A DNA stretch of 64,000 bases. It comes from Hydrogenophaga pseudoflava NBRC 102511 (GTDB lineage Bacteria > Pseudomonadota > Gammaproteobacteria > Burkholderiales > Burkholderiaceae_C). The stretch spans positions 1 through 64,000 of the forward strand of contig NZ_BCWQ01000007.1 in the NCBI RefSeq assembly GCF_001592285.1. Direction: 5' to 3'. Every line of letters starts with the position of its first letter. Position 1 is the first letter of the stretch. Shown here one piece after another: positions 32,985 to 42,154 of this stretch. The position numbers were made by a program, and so were the translations under genes. The notes beneath the pieces are model-generated. The model was not told where the DNA came from. It did not search any database and saw only the letters and a program-made list of their open reading frames with translations.

Positions 32985-34655
32985 ATGAGCACTGCCGTCG
33001 CCGAAATGGACCTTGCGCCAGAGAACCGCAACGCGCTGAGCGCCGGACTCTCACGTCTGGACCGCGCGCAGAAGATCAAGATGGGCCTGGGCGCCTTCGG
33101 CCTGCTGGCGATCGCCCTCGCCCTGTTCTTCATGGGCCGCCAGCCCGACTGGAAGGTGCTCTACAACAACCTGGGCGACAAGGACGGCGGAGCCATCATC
33201 GCGCAGCTGACGACGATGAACGTGCCCTACAAGTACACCGAGGGTGGCGGCGCCATCATGGTGCCGGCCGACAAGGTGCACGACACCCGCCTGCGCCTGG
33301 CCTCGCAGGGCCTGCCCAAGGGCACGGTCAGCGGTTTCGAGCTGATGGAGGCCAACCGCTTCGGCATGACGCAGTTCCAGGAGCGCCTGACCTTCCAGCG
33401 CGGTCTGGAAGGTGAACTCACCCGCTCGATCCAGTCGCTTTCCTCGGTGCAGGCCGCGCGCGTGCACCTGGCCCTGCCGAACCAGAACGGCTTTTTCCGC
33501 GAGCAGCAGAAGCCCAGCGCCTCGGTGCTGCTGACCCTGCACCCCGGCCGCACCCTGGACAAGGCGCAGATCGCCGGCATCGTGCACCTGGTCGCCTCCA
33601 GCGTGCCCGAGATGAACCCCAAGGCCGTCAGCGTCGTGGACGACGCCGGGACCCTGCTCTCGGCCACGCCCGACGGCATGGCCCAGGGCGCCGACACCCA
33701 GAAGCTGCAGTACACCCAGCAGGTTGAACAGCTCTACACCCGCCGCATCCTGGACATGATCGAGCCCCTGGTGGGCGCCGGCAACGTCAGGGCCCAGGTC
33801 AGCGCCGACATCGACTTCTCGCTGGCCGAGTCCACCTCCGAGCAGCACCGGCCCAACCAGGGCGGCGAGCCCGGCGCGGTGCGCAGCCAGCAGATCGTCG
33901 AGGACGGCACCCCCGCCCAGGCCCAGCCCGCGGGCGTGCCCGGCGCCACCACCAACCAGCCGCCGGCCACCGGCACCGCCCCCATCAACGGCGCCGCCGC
34001 GCCGCTGGGTGTGGCCAGCAACGCCGACAAGGCCGGCACACAGCGCCGCGAATCGGTCATCAACTACGAGATCGACAAGACCGTGCGCACCGTGCGCGAG
34101 GCCAGCGGCACCGTCAAGCGCCTGACCGCCGCCGTGGTGGTGAACCACCGCAGCGTCACCGACAAGACGGGCAAGCTCATCACCACCGCCATCCCGCCCG
34201 AGCAGCTGGAGCAGATGACCGCCCTGGTGCGCGAGACCATCGGCTTCAAGCAGGAACGGGGCGACTCGGTCAACGTGGTCAACGCCGTGTTCAACGTTCC
34301 CCAGCCGGTCGAGGACGTGGCGGTGGCCTGGTGGAAGCAGCCCGAGAACATGGAACTGGCCCGCAGCCTGGCCTGGCCCGTTGGCGCCCTGGGCGTGGCG
34401 CTGCTGATCCTCATGGGCATGGTGCGCCCGGGCATGAAGATGATGCGCGCCCCGGCGGCACCACGCATCGAGGACAAGGCCAAGGCCAAGGCGCCCCAGC
34501 TCGACGCGGTGCTCGACGAGACACCCGAGCGCCCGGGCCTGCCCATGCCGGTCGAGAACCAGCGCCTGGTCGACGCGAAGCGGCTGGCGCTGGAGAACCC
34601 GATGGCGGTGGCGAACATCGTCAAGAGCTGGGTCAACGGCGAAGCGCCGGCGTAA
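32985..34655 (+). CDS. fliF: flagellar MS-ring protein FliF
   Basis: FliF forms the MS ring in the inner membrane and is the assembly base. From the ATG at 32985 (MSTAVAEMDLAPENRNALSA) it has 556 residues. The membrane helices are MGLGAFGLLAIALALFFMG near residue 40 and SLAWPVGALGVALLILMGMV near residue 475. Between them are the ring-building domains with YKYTEGGGAIMVPADKVHDT. The C-terminus binds FliG. The ATG lacks a ribosome site, while AGGGGAG lies 10 bases before an in-frame TTG at 32958, which would add nine residues. Confidence 0.95.
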   Translation: MSTAVAEMDLAPENRNALSAGLSRLDRAQKIKMGLGAFGLLAIALALFFMGRQPDWKVLYNNLGDKDGGAIIAQLTTMNVPYKYTEGGGAIMVPADKVHDTRLRLASQGLPKGTVSGFELMEANRFGMTQFQERLTFQRGLEGELTRSIQSLSSVQAARVHLALPNQNGFFREQQKPSASVLLTLHPGRTLDKAQIAGIVHLVASSVPEMNPKAVSVVDDAGTLLSATPDGMAQGADTQKLQYTQQVEQLYTRRILDMIEPLVGAGNVRAQVSADIDFSLAESTSEQHRPNQGGEPGAVRSQQIVEDGTPAQAQPAGVPGATTNQPPATGTAPINGAAAPLGVASNADKAGTQRRESVINYEIDKTVRTVREASGTVKRLTAAVVVNHRSVTDKTGKLITTAIPPEQLEQMTALVRETIGFKQERGDSVNVVNAVFNVPQPVEDVAVAWWKQPENMELARSLAWPVGALGVALLILMGMVRPGMKMMRAPAAPRIEDKAKAKAPQLDAVLDETPERPGLPMPVENQRLVDAKRLALENPMAVANIVKSWVNGEAPA

Positions 34656-34676
34656 GCACGGCAAGGAAAGACGAAC

Positions 34677-35672
34677 ATGGAAGAACAGGGAATCCAGGAC
34701 GCCGCGATCTTCCTCATGACACTGGGCGAGGAAGAAGCCGCGGAGGTGTTCAAGCACCTGAGCCCCAAGGAAGTGCAGAAGCTGGGCGAGGCCATCGCCA
34801 AGACCCGCGCCGTGTCCCACGAGCGGGTCGACCAGGTGATGCAGAAGTTCACCTCCGTGGCCTCCTCGCAGAGCCTGCTGGTGTCCGACACCGACAACTA
34901 CGTGCGCGCGGTGCTGCGGCGTGCCCTGGGCGATGACAAGGCCTCGCTGCTGATCGACCGCATCCTGCAGGGCGGCGATGTCTCCGGCATCGAGAGCCTG
35001 AAGTGGATGGACCCGCTGTCCATCGCCGAGCTGCTGCGCAACGAGCACCCGCAGATCGTCGCGGCCATCCTGGTGCACCTCGAAGCGGACCAGACCGCCG
35101 ACGTGCTGAAGAACTTCACCGAGCGCACCCGCAACGAGGTGATGCTGCGCATCGCCACGCTCGAAGGCATCCAGCCCACCGCGCTCAAGGACCTCAACGA
35201 GGTGCTCTACAAGGTGCTGGCCGGCGGCGACAAGATCCGCAAGACCTCGATGGGCGGCATCAAGACCGCGGCCGAGATCATCAACATGATGGGCAACCAG
35301 ATCGAGACCTCGGTCATCGAGGCGATCCGCAACTTCGACGCCGACCTGGCGCAGAAGATCATGGACAAGATGTTCACCTTCGAGGACCTGATCAGGCTCG
35401 ACGGCAAGTCGATCCAGCTGGTGCTCAAGGAGGTGGCCTCGGAGTCGCTGGTGATCGCGCTCAAGGGCGCGTCCTCGGAACTGCGCGAACTGGTCTTCGC
35501 CAACATGTCCTCGCGCGCCGCCGAGGGCCTGCGAGACGACCTCGAATCGCGCGGACCGGTCCGGCTGTCCGAGGTGGAGAACCAGCAGAAAGACATCCTG
35601 AAGATAGTCCGGCGCCTGTCCGAAGAGGGCCAGATCGCGATCGGAGGAGGCGACGATGAAGGCTTCGTCTAA
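34677..35672 (+). CDS. fliG: flagellar motor switch protein FliG
   Basis: FliG is the rotor part that meets the stator. The 331-residue protein shows the N-terminal FliF-binding domain (AAIFLMTLGEEEAAEVFKHL) and the middle domain with EHPQIVAAILVHL. The C-terminal domain has IMDKMFTFEDLIRLDGKSIQ and the conserved charged torque helix LVIALKGASSELRELVFANM. It follows fliF by 21 bases and overlaps fliH by 17 bases. Confidence 0.98.
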   Translation: MEEQGIQDAAIFLMTLGEEEAAEVFKHLSPKEVQKLGEAIAKTRAVSHERVDQVMQKFTSVASSQSLLVSDTDNYVRAVLRRALGDDKASLLIDRILQGGDVSGIESLKWMDPLSIAELLRNEHPQIVAAILVHLEADQTADVLKNFTERTRNEVMLRIATLEGIQPTALKDLNEVLYKVLAGGDKIRKTSMGGIKTAAEIINMMGNQIETSVIEAIRNFDADLAQKIMDKMFTFEDLIRLDGKSIQLVLKEVASESLVIALKGASSELRELVFANMSSRAAEGLRDDLESRGPVRLSEVENQQKDILKIVRRLSEEGQIAIGGGDDEGFV

Positions 35673-36366
35673 GCCCAGCACGCACACCCGCTTCATCCCG
35701 CGGGAAGAAATCGACGGCGTGTCGGCCTGGCACTTCTCGTCGATGGACGGCAGCGACACGCTCCCGGTCGCGGCGGCGGTGGAGGCCGAGCCCGAACCCG
35801 ACAAGGCCCTGGAGGAAGCGCTGCAAGAGGCCCGCCAGCAGGCCTACGCCGACGGCTTCGCCCACGGGCACGACACCGGCAGCAAGGAGGTTCGCGACGC
35901 GCTCGAAGCCGCCATGCGCCGCACCATCGAGGAAACCGGGGTGCGCATGGGCCAGATGCTGCACGGCATGGCCGAACAGCTGATCGCGGCCGAGCAGAAG
36001 ATCGGCCGCCAGATCCTGGACCTGGCCTGCGACATCGCGCGCCAGGTGGTGCGGCAGGAGCTGCAGAGCAACACCGTCCACCTGCGCGCCGTGATCGGCG
36101 AGGCGCTGGAGCAGATCGTCGAGGACGGCCTGCCCGCCACCGTGCGCATGCACCCCGACGACCTCGCACTGATGCGCGGTGCGCTGATGGAGACCCTGGG
36201 CGAGAACGCCCCCGACTTCGTGGCGGACGTCACCATCACCCCGGGCGGCTGCCTGCTGCAGACCCCGGGCGCCACAGTCGACGCCACCATCGAAAAGCGC
36301 TGGACACGGGCCCTGGGCAACCTGGGCATGGACGCACCCTGGAACCCGGAGGCGGGCGATGTCTGA
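35656..36366 (+). CDS. fliH: flagellar export ATPase regulator FliH
   Basis: FliH binds FliI and FliN as the export-ATPase stator. The 236-residue protein begins inside the fliG end, with AGGAGG just before its ATG. The Glu/Ala-rich N-terminal part contains [20 protein letters not shown] with the GxxxG-type repeats of the family. A long central coiled coil and the C-terminal FliI-binding domain follow ([31 protein letters not shown]). It overlaps fliI by 8 bases. Confidence 0.94.
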   Translation: MKASSKPSTHTRFIPREEIDGVSAWHFSSMDGSDTLPVAAAVEAEPEPDKALEEALQEARQQAYADGFAHGHDTGSKEVRDALEAAMRRTIEETGVRMGQMLHGMAEQLIAAEQKIGRQILDLACDIARQVVRQELQSNTVHLRAVIGEALEQIVEDGLPATVRMHPDDLALMRGALMETLGENAPDFVADVTITPGGCLLQTPGATVDATIEKRWTRALGNLGMDAPWNPEAGDV

Positions 36367-37828
36367 ACCCGACGGCCGCTGGGCCCAGTACATGGACGAC
36401 CTGCGCACCGGCGCCAACGTGCACACGCCGCTGGAGACGCGCGGCACGCTCACCCGCCTGGCCGGCCTGGTGCTCGAAGCCGTGGGCCTGCGCGTGCCGG
36501 TCGGTTCGCAGTGCCTGATCGCCAACGGCAAGCGCGAGCCGGTGCTGGCCGAGGTGGTGGGCTTTGCCGGCAACCGCGCCTTCCTGATGCCCGCGGGCGA
36601 CACCCGCGGCCTGGCCAGCGGCGCCAGCGTGACGCCGCTGGCGCCCTACCGCCCGGTGCCGCGCATGGGCCAGGTCAACAAGCCGCCATCGGCCGGCGAC
36701 CGCGGTCTGCTGCGCCTGCCGCTGGGCCGGGGTCTGCTGGGCCGCGTGGTCGACTCGCACGGCCACCCCATGGACCACATGGGGCCGATCACCGAAGTCG
36801 ACATCGAGCCCATGAACCAGGCGCCGCTGAACGCGATGGACCGCGACCCGGTGCGCGAACCGCTGGACACCGGCGTGCGCGCCATCAACGCCCTGCTCAC
36901 GGTCGGCCGCGGCCAGCGCCTGGGCCTGTTCGCCGGCTCCGGCGTCGGCAAGTCGGTGCTGCTGGGCATGATGGCCCGCTACACCAAGGCCGACGTGATC
37001 GTGGTCGGCCTGATCGGCGAACGCGGCCGCGAAGTCAAGGAGTTCATCGAGGACATCCTGGGCGAGGACGGCCGCAAGCGCTCCGTCGTGGTGGCCGCGC
37101 CGGCCGACGCGCCGCCGCTGGTGCGCATGCAGGGAGCCGCCTACGCCACCGCCATTGCCGAACGCTTCCGCGACGATGGCCTGCACGTGCTGCTGCTGAT
37201 GGACTCGCTCACGCGCTACGCCATGGCGCAGCGCGAGATCGCCCTGGCCATCGGCGAGCCGCCGGCCACCAAGGGCTACCCGCCGTCGTGTTTTGCCAAG
37301 CTGCCGCAGCTGGTGGAGCGCAGCGGCAACGGCCTCAACGGCCGCGGCTCGATCACCGCCTTCTACACCGTGCTCTCCGAAGGCGACGACCAGCAGGACC
37401 CGATCGCCGACGCGGCGCGTGCCATCCTGGACGGTCACATCGTGCTCTCGCGCGCGCTGGCCGAATCGGGCCACTACCCCGCCATCGACGTCGAGGCCTC
37501 GGCCTCGCGCGTGATGCACAACGTGGCCACGCCGCAGCACCTGGAGCTGGCGCGCAAGTTCCGCAACTACTACTCGCGCTACATGAAGAGCCGCGACCTG
37601 ATCCAGCTGGGCGCCTACGCCGCCGGCAGCGACCCGGAGACCGACCGCGCGATCGTGCTCTACCCCGGCCTGCAGCGTTTCCTGATGCAGGACATGCGCG
37701 AGGCCGCGACCATGGAACACAGCCTGCAGCAGCTGGCCGTGGCGCTGCAGGAAGACAAGCCCGCACGCGACGGCCGCGGTGCGCGCGGGCACGCCAACCA
37801 CAACCTGTATGAAGGAACCCACGCATGA
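36359..37828 (+). CDS. fliI: flagellum-specific ATPase FliI
   Basis: FliI is the export ATPase, related to F1-beta. The 489-residue protein has Walker [16 protein letters not shown], the glutamate motif [12 protein letters not shown] and Walker [21 protein letters not shown]. ATPase_alpha_beta features include [19 protein letters not shown]. The N-terminal barrel and a C-terminal chaperone-binding region flank it. It overlaps fliH and fliJ by a few bases, so expression is coupled. Confidence 0.98.
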   Translation: MSEPDGRWAQYMDDLRTGANVHTPLETRGTLTRLAGLVLEAVGLRVPVGSQCLIANGKREPVLAEVVGFAGNRAFLMPAGDTRGLASGASVTPLAPYRPVPRMGQVNKPPSAGDRGLLRLPLGRGLLGRVVDSHGHPMDHMGPITEVDIEPMNQAPLNAMDRDPVREPLDTGVRAINALLTVGRGQRLGLFAGSGVGKSVLLGMMARYTKADVIVVGLIGERGREVKEFIEDILGEDGRKRSVVVAAPADAPPLVRMQGAAYATAIAERFRDDGLHVLLLMDSLTRYAMAQREIALAIGEPPATKGYPPSCFAKLPQLVERSGNGLNGRGSITAFYTVLSEGDDQQDPIADAARAILDGHIVLSRALAESGHYPAIDVEASASRVMHNVATPQHLELARKFRNYYSRYMKSRDLIQLGAYAAGSDPETDRAIVLYPGLQRFLMQDMREAATMEHSLQQLAVALQEDKPARDGRGARGHANHNLYEGTHA

Positions 37829-38295
37829 GCAACCTGCAGACCCTGCACAAGGTGGTGGACCTGGCCACCCGGCGCCGCGACGACGCGCTCACCGCGCTCG
37901 GCCAGGCCCAGCGTGAACTGCAGGCGGCGCAGGCCCAGATGAACCAGCTGCGCAACTACGCCGACGAGGCGCTGCAGCGCTGGGCGCAGCGCAGCACCAC
38001 GGGCGGCGTGGACGCCAACCTGCTGCACCACCACCGCCTGTTCATGGAGAAGATCACCCACGCCATCGAATTCCAGCAGGCGGTGCAGCGCGGCCGAGAA
38101 GAGGTGGTCGAACGCGCCCAGGCCCAGGTCTACGCCGCCGAGCGCGACGTCGCCGGCCTGCGCAAGTACGCCGAGCGCAAGCAGCAGGCGATCGAACACC
38201 GCGCCATGCGCCAGGAACAGAAAGCCACCGACGAGATGGCGCTGACCATCCACCTGCGCCAGGCCCTGTCGGCCGCCCACGGAGCCCGTTCATGA
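37825..38295 (+). CDS. fliJ: flagellar export coupling protein FliJ
   Basis: FliJ is the coiled-coil stalk inside the FliI hexamer that contacts FlhA. The 156-residue protein is almost fully helical, with [20 protein letters not shown] at the start and a long charged heptad region to the end. It overlaps fliI (ATGA) and fliK (4 bases). Confidence 0.93.
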   Translation: MSNLQTLHKVVDLATRRRDDALTALGQAQRELQAAQAQMNQLRNYADEALQRWAQRSTTGGVDANLLHHHRLFMEKITHAIEFQQAVQRGREEVVERAQAQVYAAERDVAGLRKYAERKQQAIEHRAMRQEQKATDEMALTIHLRQALSAAHGARS

Positions 38296-39593
38296 GCAGC
38301 ACCGCCCCCTCTGCCTCGCACCACTCGTCCAACAGCCCGACCCAGGCGGCACAGGCCGCCGGTCGCCACGGCGCCCAGGGCACCCGCAAACCCGGCGGCC
38401 AGGAAACCGGCGCCGACCCGTTCGCCAACCTGCTGTTGCTGCTGAGCGCCAGCGACCCGCTGCCCGCAGACGGAGGCGTGGCCGGCGAGCTGGTGCAGGA
38501 CACGGCCGAGACCCCTGCGGAGGAGTCCGGCGAAGCCCAGCTGGAAGCCATGATGGCCTGGGCCACCCTGCCCTCCGCTGGCGCACCCGCCGCCCCCGGC
38601 GCCCGCGGTCTGGCAGGCACCACCCCGGACGCCGGAGCCCCCGCGCAGGCAGCGACAGCCGACGGCGCGCCCGCAGACACGCTGCAGGGCATGCAGGTGC
38701 TGGACCAGCCCGAGGCGCTGGACGAACAGACCCAGGCCCAGCTCTCGGCGGCCAACGCCGGCCCACCGGCCGCGGGCAACAGCGCCCCGGCGTCGAACGC
38801 CCGGCCCGGCGCCTGGCGCAGCACCGCCCAGATGGCGGGCACCAGCGCGCTCCAGCAGTGGCACCACACCCAGGCCCAGGCGGCCCCCGCCGCCGAGCGC
38901 GCCGCGGTGCGGATCGATGTCGGGCCGGCGCTGCCGCTGCACAGCACGGTCGCGCTCGACCAGCGCTTTGCGCAGGCCGTCAGCGATGACGCCTCGCTCG
39001 ACACCCCGCTGGCGGCCGCAAGCCTGCAGGGCGCGGTGCCCATGGCCGGCGGCGCCGACCACACCGGCCAGCCCGGCACCGGCGGCGAGGCGGGCACCGA
39101 GGGCGGCGACCGCTCCGACACCCGCGACGAGCTGCGCAGCGACGCACGCGACGAGACCTACGACGAGGCGCTGGCGCAGGCCGATGCCGAGGCCGAAGAG
39201 CGGCTCGACAGCTTCGCCTCGCCGCACCTGCGCCAGGCCAGCCTGCGCATCGGCGAGGACGGCGAGAACGCCATCGACGTGCGGCTCTCGCTCACCGGCC
39301 AGGAACTGGATCTGAGCTTCCGCACCGACAGCGCCGAGGCGCGCGCCGAGCTGCGCCAGAGCGCCGAGGGCACGCTGGCCGACCTGCTGCAGCGCGGTGG
39401 CATCCAGCTGGGCGACGTGAGCGTCAGCGACCAGCGCGGCCAGCAGGGGCAGGACGGCCCGGCCACGCCGCCCGCCCGCCCAGGCGCGCCTTCGGCCCGT
39501 GCCGACACCGCGGCGGCACCGGCCGGCAGCGCCGTGCCGGCCACGCCACGGCCCCGCAGCGACGGCAGCCGCCCGCTCGACCTGTTCGTCTGA
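38292..39593 (+). CDS. fliK: flagellar hook-length control protein FliK
   Basis: FliK measures the hook and triggers the FlhB switch. The 433-residue protein has a long Ala/Pro/Gly-rich disordered N-terminal ruler region. The C-terminal Flg_hook domain (about residues 300-385) contains ASLRIGEDGENAIDVRLSL and ELRQSAEGTLADLLQRGGIQ. A low-complexity tail ends in RPLDLFV. It is the last gene of the fliF-K run; a 157-base control region for fliL follows. Confidence 0.93.
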   Translation: MSSTAPSASHHSSNSPTQAAQAAGRHGAQGTRKPGGQETGADPFANLLLLLSASDPLPADGGVAGELVQDTAETPAEESGEAQLEAMMAWATLPSAGAPAAPGARGLAGTTPDAGAPAQAATADGAPADTLQGMQVLDQPEALDEQTQAQLSAANAGPPAAGNSAPASNARPGAWRSTAQMAGTSALQQWHHTQAQAAPAAERAAVRIDVGPALPLHSTVALDQRFAQAVSDDASLDTPLAAASLQGAVPMAGGADHTGQPGTGGEAGTEGGDRSDTRDELRSDARDETYDEALAQADAEAEERLDSFASPHLRQASLRIGEDGENAIDVRLSLTGQELDLSFRTDSAEARAELRQSAEGTLADLLQRGGIQLGDVSVSDQRGQQGQDGPATPPARPGAPSARADTAAAPAGSAVPATPRPRSDGSRPLDLFV

Positions 39594-39623
39594 GAACGCC
39601 AACCGGACCGCGCGGAGCCGGCG

Positions 39624-39648
39624 AATAGCGGGGTTTTCCGGCGCTATT
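39624..39648 (+). promoter_or_regulatory. FlhDC box before the fliLMNOPQR operon
   Basis: AATAGCG (39624-39630), an 11-base spacer and CGCTATT (39642-39648) reproduce the core of the E. coli FlhDC box, AAATAGCG-N10-12-CGCTATTT, as a perfect inverted repeat. It lies 102 bases before fliL. In enterics the fliL operon is a direct FlhDC target. Confidence 0.72.
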
Positions 39649-39691
39649 CAGGGCTACGCCCGGGGGGGGTGGCTCCAATAATTCCTCCACA

Positions 39692-39714
39692 GCCCGCCGG
39701 TCTTTTCGGCGGGC
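39692..39714 (+). other. hairpin in the fliL leader
   Basis: GCCCGCCG and CGGCGGGC pair around a 7-base T-rich loop, 37 bases before fliL. No T-run follows, so it is not a clear terminator. It probably sits in the fliL 5' untranslated region. Confidence 0.4.
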
Positions 39715-39750
39715 ACCGCCCCCCACGGGGCGCTCTTCCGGAGGATGTCC

Positions 39751-40338
39751 ATGTCTGCTGTCGCTGCCGCCGCCCCCGCCAATGGCGAGGCCCCAGCCAA
39801 ACCCAAGAGCAGGAAGCTGCTGTTCATCATCATCGGCGTGGTGGTGCTGGCGCTGATCGGCGCGGGCACGGCGCTCTTCCTGCTGAAGAAGGCGCAGAGC
39901 GAAGACGAGGAAGACGGCACCGAACTCACGGCCGAGGAAGAGCACGCCGCACCGCTGCGCGACCCCAAGACCCCGCCGACCTTCCTGCCGCTGGACAGCA
40001 TGGTGGTCAACCTGGCCGACCCGGGCGGCAACCGCTTCGCCCAGCTGGGCATCACGCTGCAGCTGGCCGACGCCAAGACCGGCGAGGAGATGAAGACCTA
40101 CATGCCCAGCATCCGCAACGGCATCCTGATCCTGGTCTCGCAGCGCACCGCCGAACAGATGCTGCGGACCGACGGCAAGCAGGCCCTGATCCAGGACATC
40201 ATGGCCGAGATCTCCAACGTCATGGGCTACGACTACGAGCGCCCGGGCGCCGAACCCGCCGCCCAGGGCAAGAAGAAGAAAAAGGCCGCTCCCAGCCCGC
40301 TTGAGGGCGTGCTTTTCTCCAGTTTCATCGTGCAGTGA
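39751..40338 (+). CDS. fliL: flagellar basal-body-associated protein FliL
   Basis: FliL is an inner-membrane protein around the stator. The ATG at 39751 is chosen because CCGGAGG lies 6 bases upstream; an ATG at 39745 touches that site. The 195-residue protein has one membrane helix (KLLFIIIGVVVLALIGAGTA). The periplasmic stomatin-like domain contains FLPLDSMVVNLADPGGNRFA and ILVSQRTAEQML, and the protein ends VLFSSFIVQ. It heads fliLMNOPQR. Confidence 0.95.
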   Translation: MSAVAAAAPANGEAPAKPKSRKLLFIIIGVVVLALIGAGTALFLLKKAQSEDEEDGTELTAEEEHAAPLRDPKTPPTFLPLDSMVVNLADPGGNRFAQLGITLQLADAKTGEEMKTYMPSIRNGILILVSQRTAEQMLRTDGKQALIQDIMAEISNVMGYDYERPGAEPAAQGKKKKKAAPSPLEGVLFSSFIVQ

Positions 40339-40356
40339 CCCGGGGGACCTGACGCC

Positions 40357-41364
40357 ATGGCCGATTCGTTTCTTTCCCAGGAAGAAGTCGATGCCCTTCT
40401 GGAAGGGGTCACCGGCGAGAGCCAGAAGCTCGAGAAAGAGGACACGCCCACCGATGGTGTCCGCACCTACAACCTCTCCAGCCAGGAGCGCATCGTCCGT
40501 GGGCGCATGCCCACGATGGAGATCGTCAACGAACGCTTCTCGCGCAACCTGCGCCTGGGGCTGTTCAACTTCATCCGGCGCAGCCCGGAGATCTCGGTCG
40601 GCGGTGTGCAGGTGCAGAAGTACAGCGCCTTCCTGCGCGAGCTGGCGGTGCCCACCAACTTCAACATCATGGCCGTGCGTCCGCTGCGCGGCAACGGCCT
40701 GGTGGTGTGCGAACCCAACCTGCTGTTCGGCGTGATCGACAGCCTCTACGGCGGCAATGGCAAGTTCCACACCCGCATCGAGGGGCGCGACTTCTCGCCC
40801 ACCGAGCAGCGCGTCATCGACCGCCTGGTCGAGGTGGTGGCCGAGGAATACAAGAAGGCCTGGCGCGGTGTGTACCCGATCGAGCTGGCCTACCAGCGCT
40901 CGGAGATGCAGCCCCAGTTCGCCACCATCGCCACCCCCAGCGAGATCGTGGTGTCCACCAGCTTCACGCTGGAGATCGGCGACATCACCGGCTCGCTGCA
41001 CATCTGCATTCCCTACGCCACGCTCGAACCCATCCGCGACGTGCTGTATTCCAGCGTGCAGGGCGACGCCATCGAGGTCGACCGCCGCTGGGTCAAGCTG
41101 CTGGGCCAGGAGATCCAGGCCGCCGAGGTCACGATGGTGGCCGAGCTGGCCCAGACCGACGCCACCGTCGAGCAGCTGCTGGCGATGCAGGTCGGTGACT
41201 TCATCGAGCTGGACCGCAACCCGGCCATCAAGGCCCACGTCGACGGTGTGCCGCTGTTCGAGTGCCAGTACGGCACGCACAAAGGCAAGTACGCGCTGCG
41301 CATCGACCGCAAGCTGAGCAGCAGCACCGACAAGACCTGGCAAGGAGATCCCTATGTCCACTGA
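40357..41364 (+). CDS. fliM: flagellar motor switch protein FliM
   Basis: FliM receives CheY-P and sets rotation direction. The 335-residue protein has the N-terminal CheY-binding peptide LSQEEVDALLEGV (residues 6-18). The CheC-like middle domain includes ERIVRGRMPTMEIVNERFSR, and the C-terminal SpoA domain is close to FliN. It overlaps fliN by 11 bases. Confidence 0.98.
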   Translation: MADSFLSQEEVDALLEGVTGESQKLEKEDTPTDGVRTYNLSSQERIVRGRMPTMEIVNERFSRNLRLGLFNFIRRSPEISVGGVQVQKYSAFLRELAVPTNFNIMAVRPLRGNGLVVCEPNLLFGVIDSLYGGNGKFHTRIEGRDFSPTEQRVIDRLVEVVAEEYKKAWRGVYPIELAYQRSEMQPQFATIATPSEIVVSTSFTLEIGDITGSLHICIPYATLEPIRDVLYSSVQGDAIEVDRRWVKLLGQEIQAAEVTMVAELAQTDATVEQLLAMQVGDFIELDRNPAIKAHVDGVPLFECQYGTHKGKYALRIDRKLSSSTDKTWQGDPYVH

Positions 41365-41782
41365 GAGCCCCGACACCATGAACGATTCCGTCGCCGACGA
41401 CTGGGCCCAGGCCCTCGAAGAACAGGCCGTGGCCAGCGCCGGCGGCGGCGCCCACGACGGCGCACCCGCCTTCGACGACCACCCCTCGACGCCTGCCACC
41501 AACGCGGGCAACGTCATGCAGGACATCCAGATGGTGCTGGACATCCCGGTGCAGCTGACGGTGGAGCTGGGCCGGGTGAAGGTGCCGATCAAGTACATCC
41601 TGCAGCTGGCCCAGGGCTCCATCGTCGAGCTCGACGCGCTGGCCGGCGAGCCCATGGACGTGCTGGTCAACGGCTACCTCATCGCCCAGGGCGAGGTGGT
41701 GGTGGTGAACGACAAGTTCGGCATCCGCCTGACCGACATCGTCACGCCGTCCGAGCGCATGCGCCGCCTCTCCAAAGGCTGA
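41354..41782 (+). CDS. fliN: flagellar motor switch protein FliN
   Basis: FliN forms the lower C ring and docks FliH. The 142-residue protein has a variable acidic N-terminal region and a C-terminal SpoA domain (IQMVLDIPVQLTVELGRVKV, INGYLIAQGEVVVVNDKFGI-like segment here with VNGYL). AAGGAG precedes the ATG inside the fliM end. Typical size and position. Confidence 0.97.
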   Translation: MSTESPDTMNDSVADDWAQALEEQAVASAGGGAHDGAPAFDDHPSTPATNAGNVMQDIQMVLDIPVQLTVELGRVKVPIKYILQLAQGSIVELDALAGEPMDVLVNGYLIAQGEVVVVNDKFGIRLTDIVTPSERMRRLSKG

Positions 41783-41791
41783 AGGGTTCCC

Positions 41792-42154
41792 ATGCTCCAG
41801 AACGCCGCCCCGGCCATCGTGCTGCTCATCGTCATGGTGGGCATCGCCTGGCTGCTGCAACGCTACCGCCGCCACCTGCCGGGCGCGGCGCACCGCGCCG
41901 GCCCGCACCTGCAGGTGCTCGGCGGCGTCGCGCTCGGCCCGCAGCAGCGCGTGGTCACGCTGCAGGTCGGCCAGGGCGAACAGGCGGTCTGCCTGGTGCT
42001 CGGCGTCTCGCCGGGCAACGTCACCGCGCTGCACCAGATGCCGCTGCCGCCCGAGGCCACCGAGGCGCCCGCTGCCCCGGGCCACACCCCCGCCCCCGCC
42101 GGCTTCGCCGCGCGGCTGGCCCTGTTCCGCAAGGACGGTGATGCGAACCGCTGA
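41792..42154 (+). CDS. fliO: flagellar biosynthesis protein FliO
   Basis: FliO helps assemble the FliP ring of the export gate. The 120-residue protein has one membrane helix at the start (AIVLLIVMVGIAWLLQRY). A cytoplasmic domain follows, with LQVLGGVALGPQQRVVTLQV and ending in a short Pro/Ala tail. It lies 9 bases after fliN and overlaps fliP by 14 bases. Confidence 0.93.
   Translation: MLQNAAPAIVLLIVMVGIAWLLQRYRRHLPGAAHRAGPHLQVLGGVALGPQQRVVTLQVGQGEQAVCLVLGVSPGNVTALHQMPLPPEATEAPAAPGHTPAPAGFAARLALFRKDGDANR

Noticed and set aside
33051-35804. 917-codon open frame on the minus strand opposite fliF and fliG
   Set aside because: It is a mirror of highly conserved genes, with no domain and no ribosome site; a high-GC artefact.
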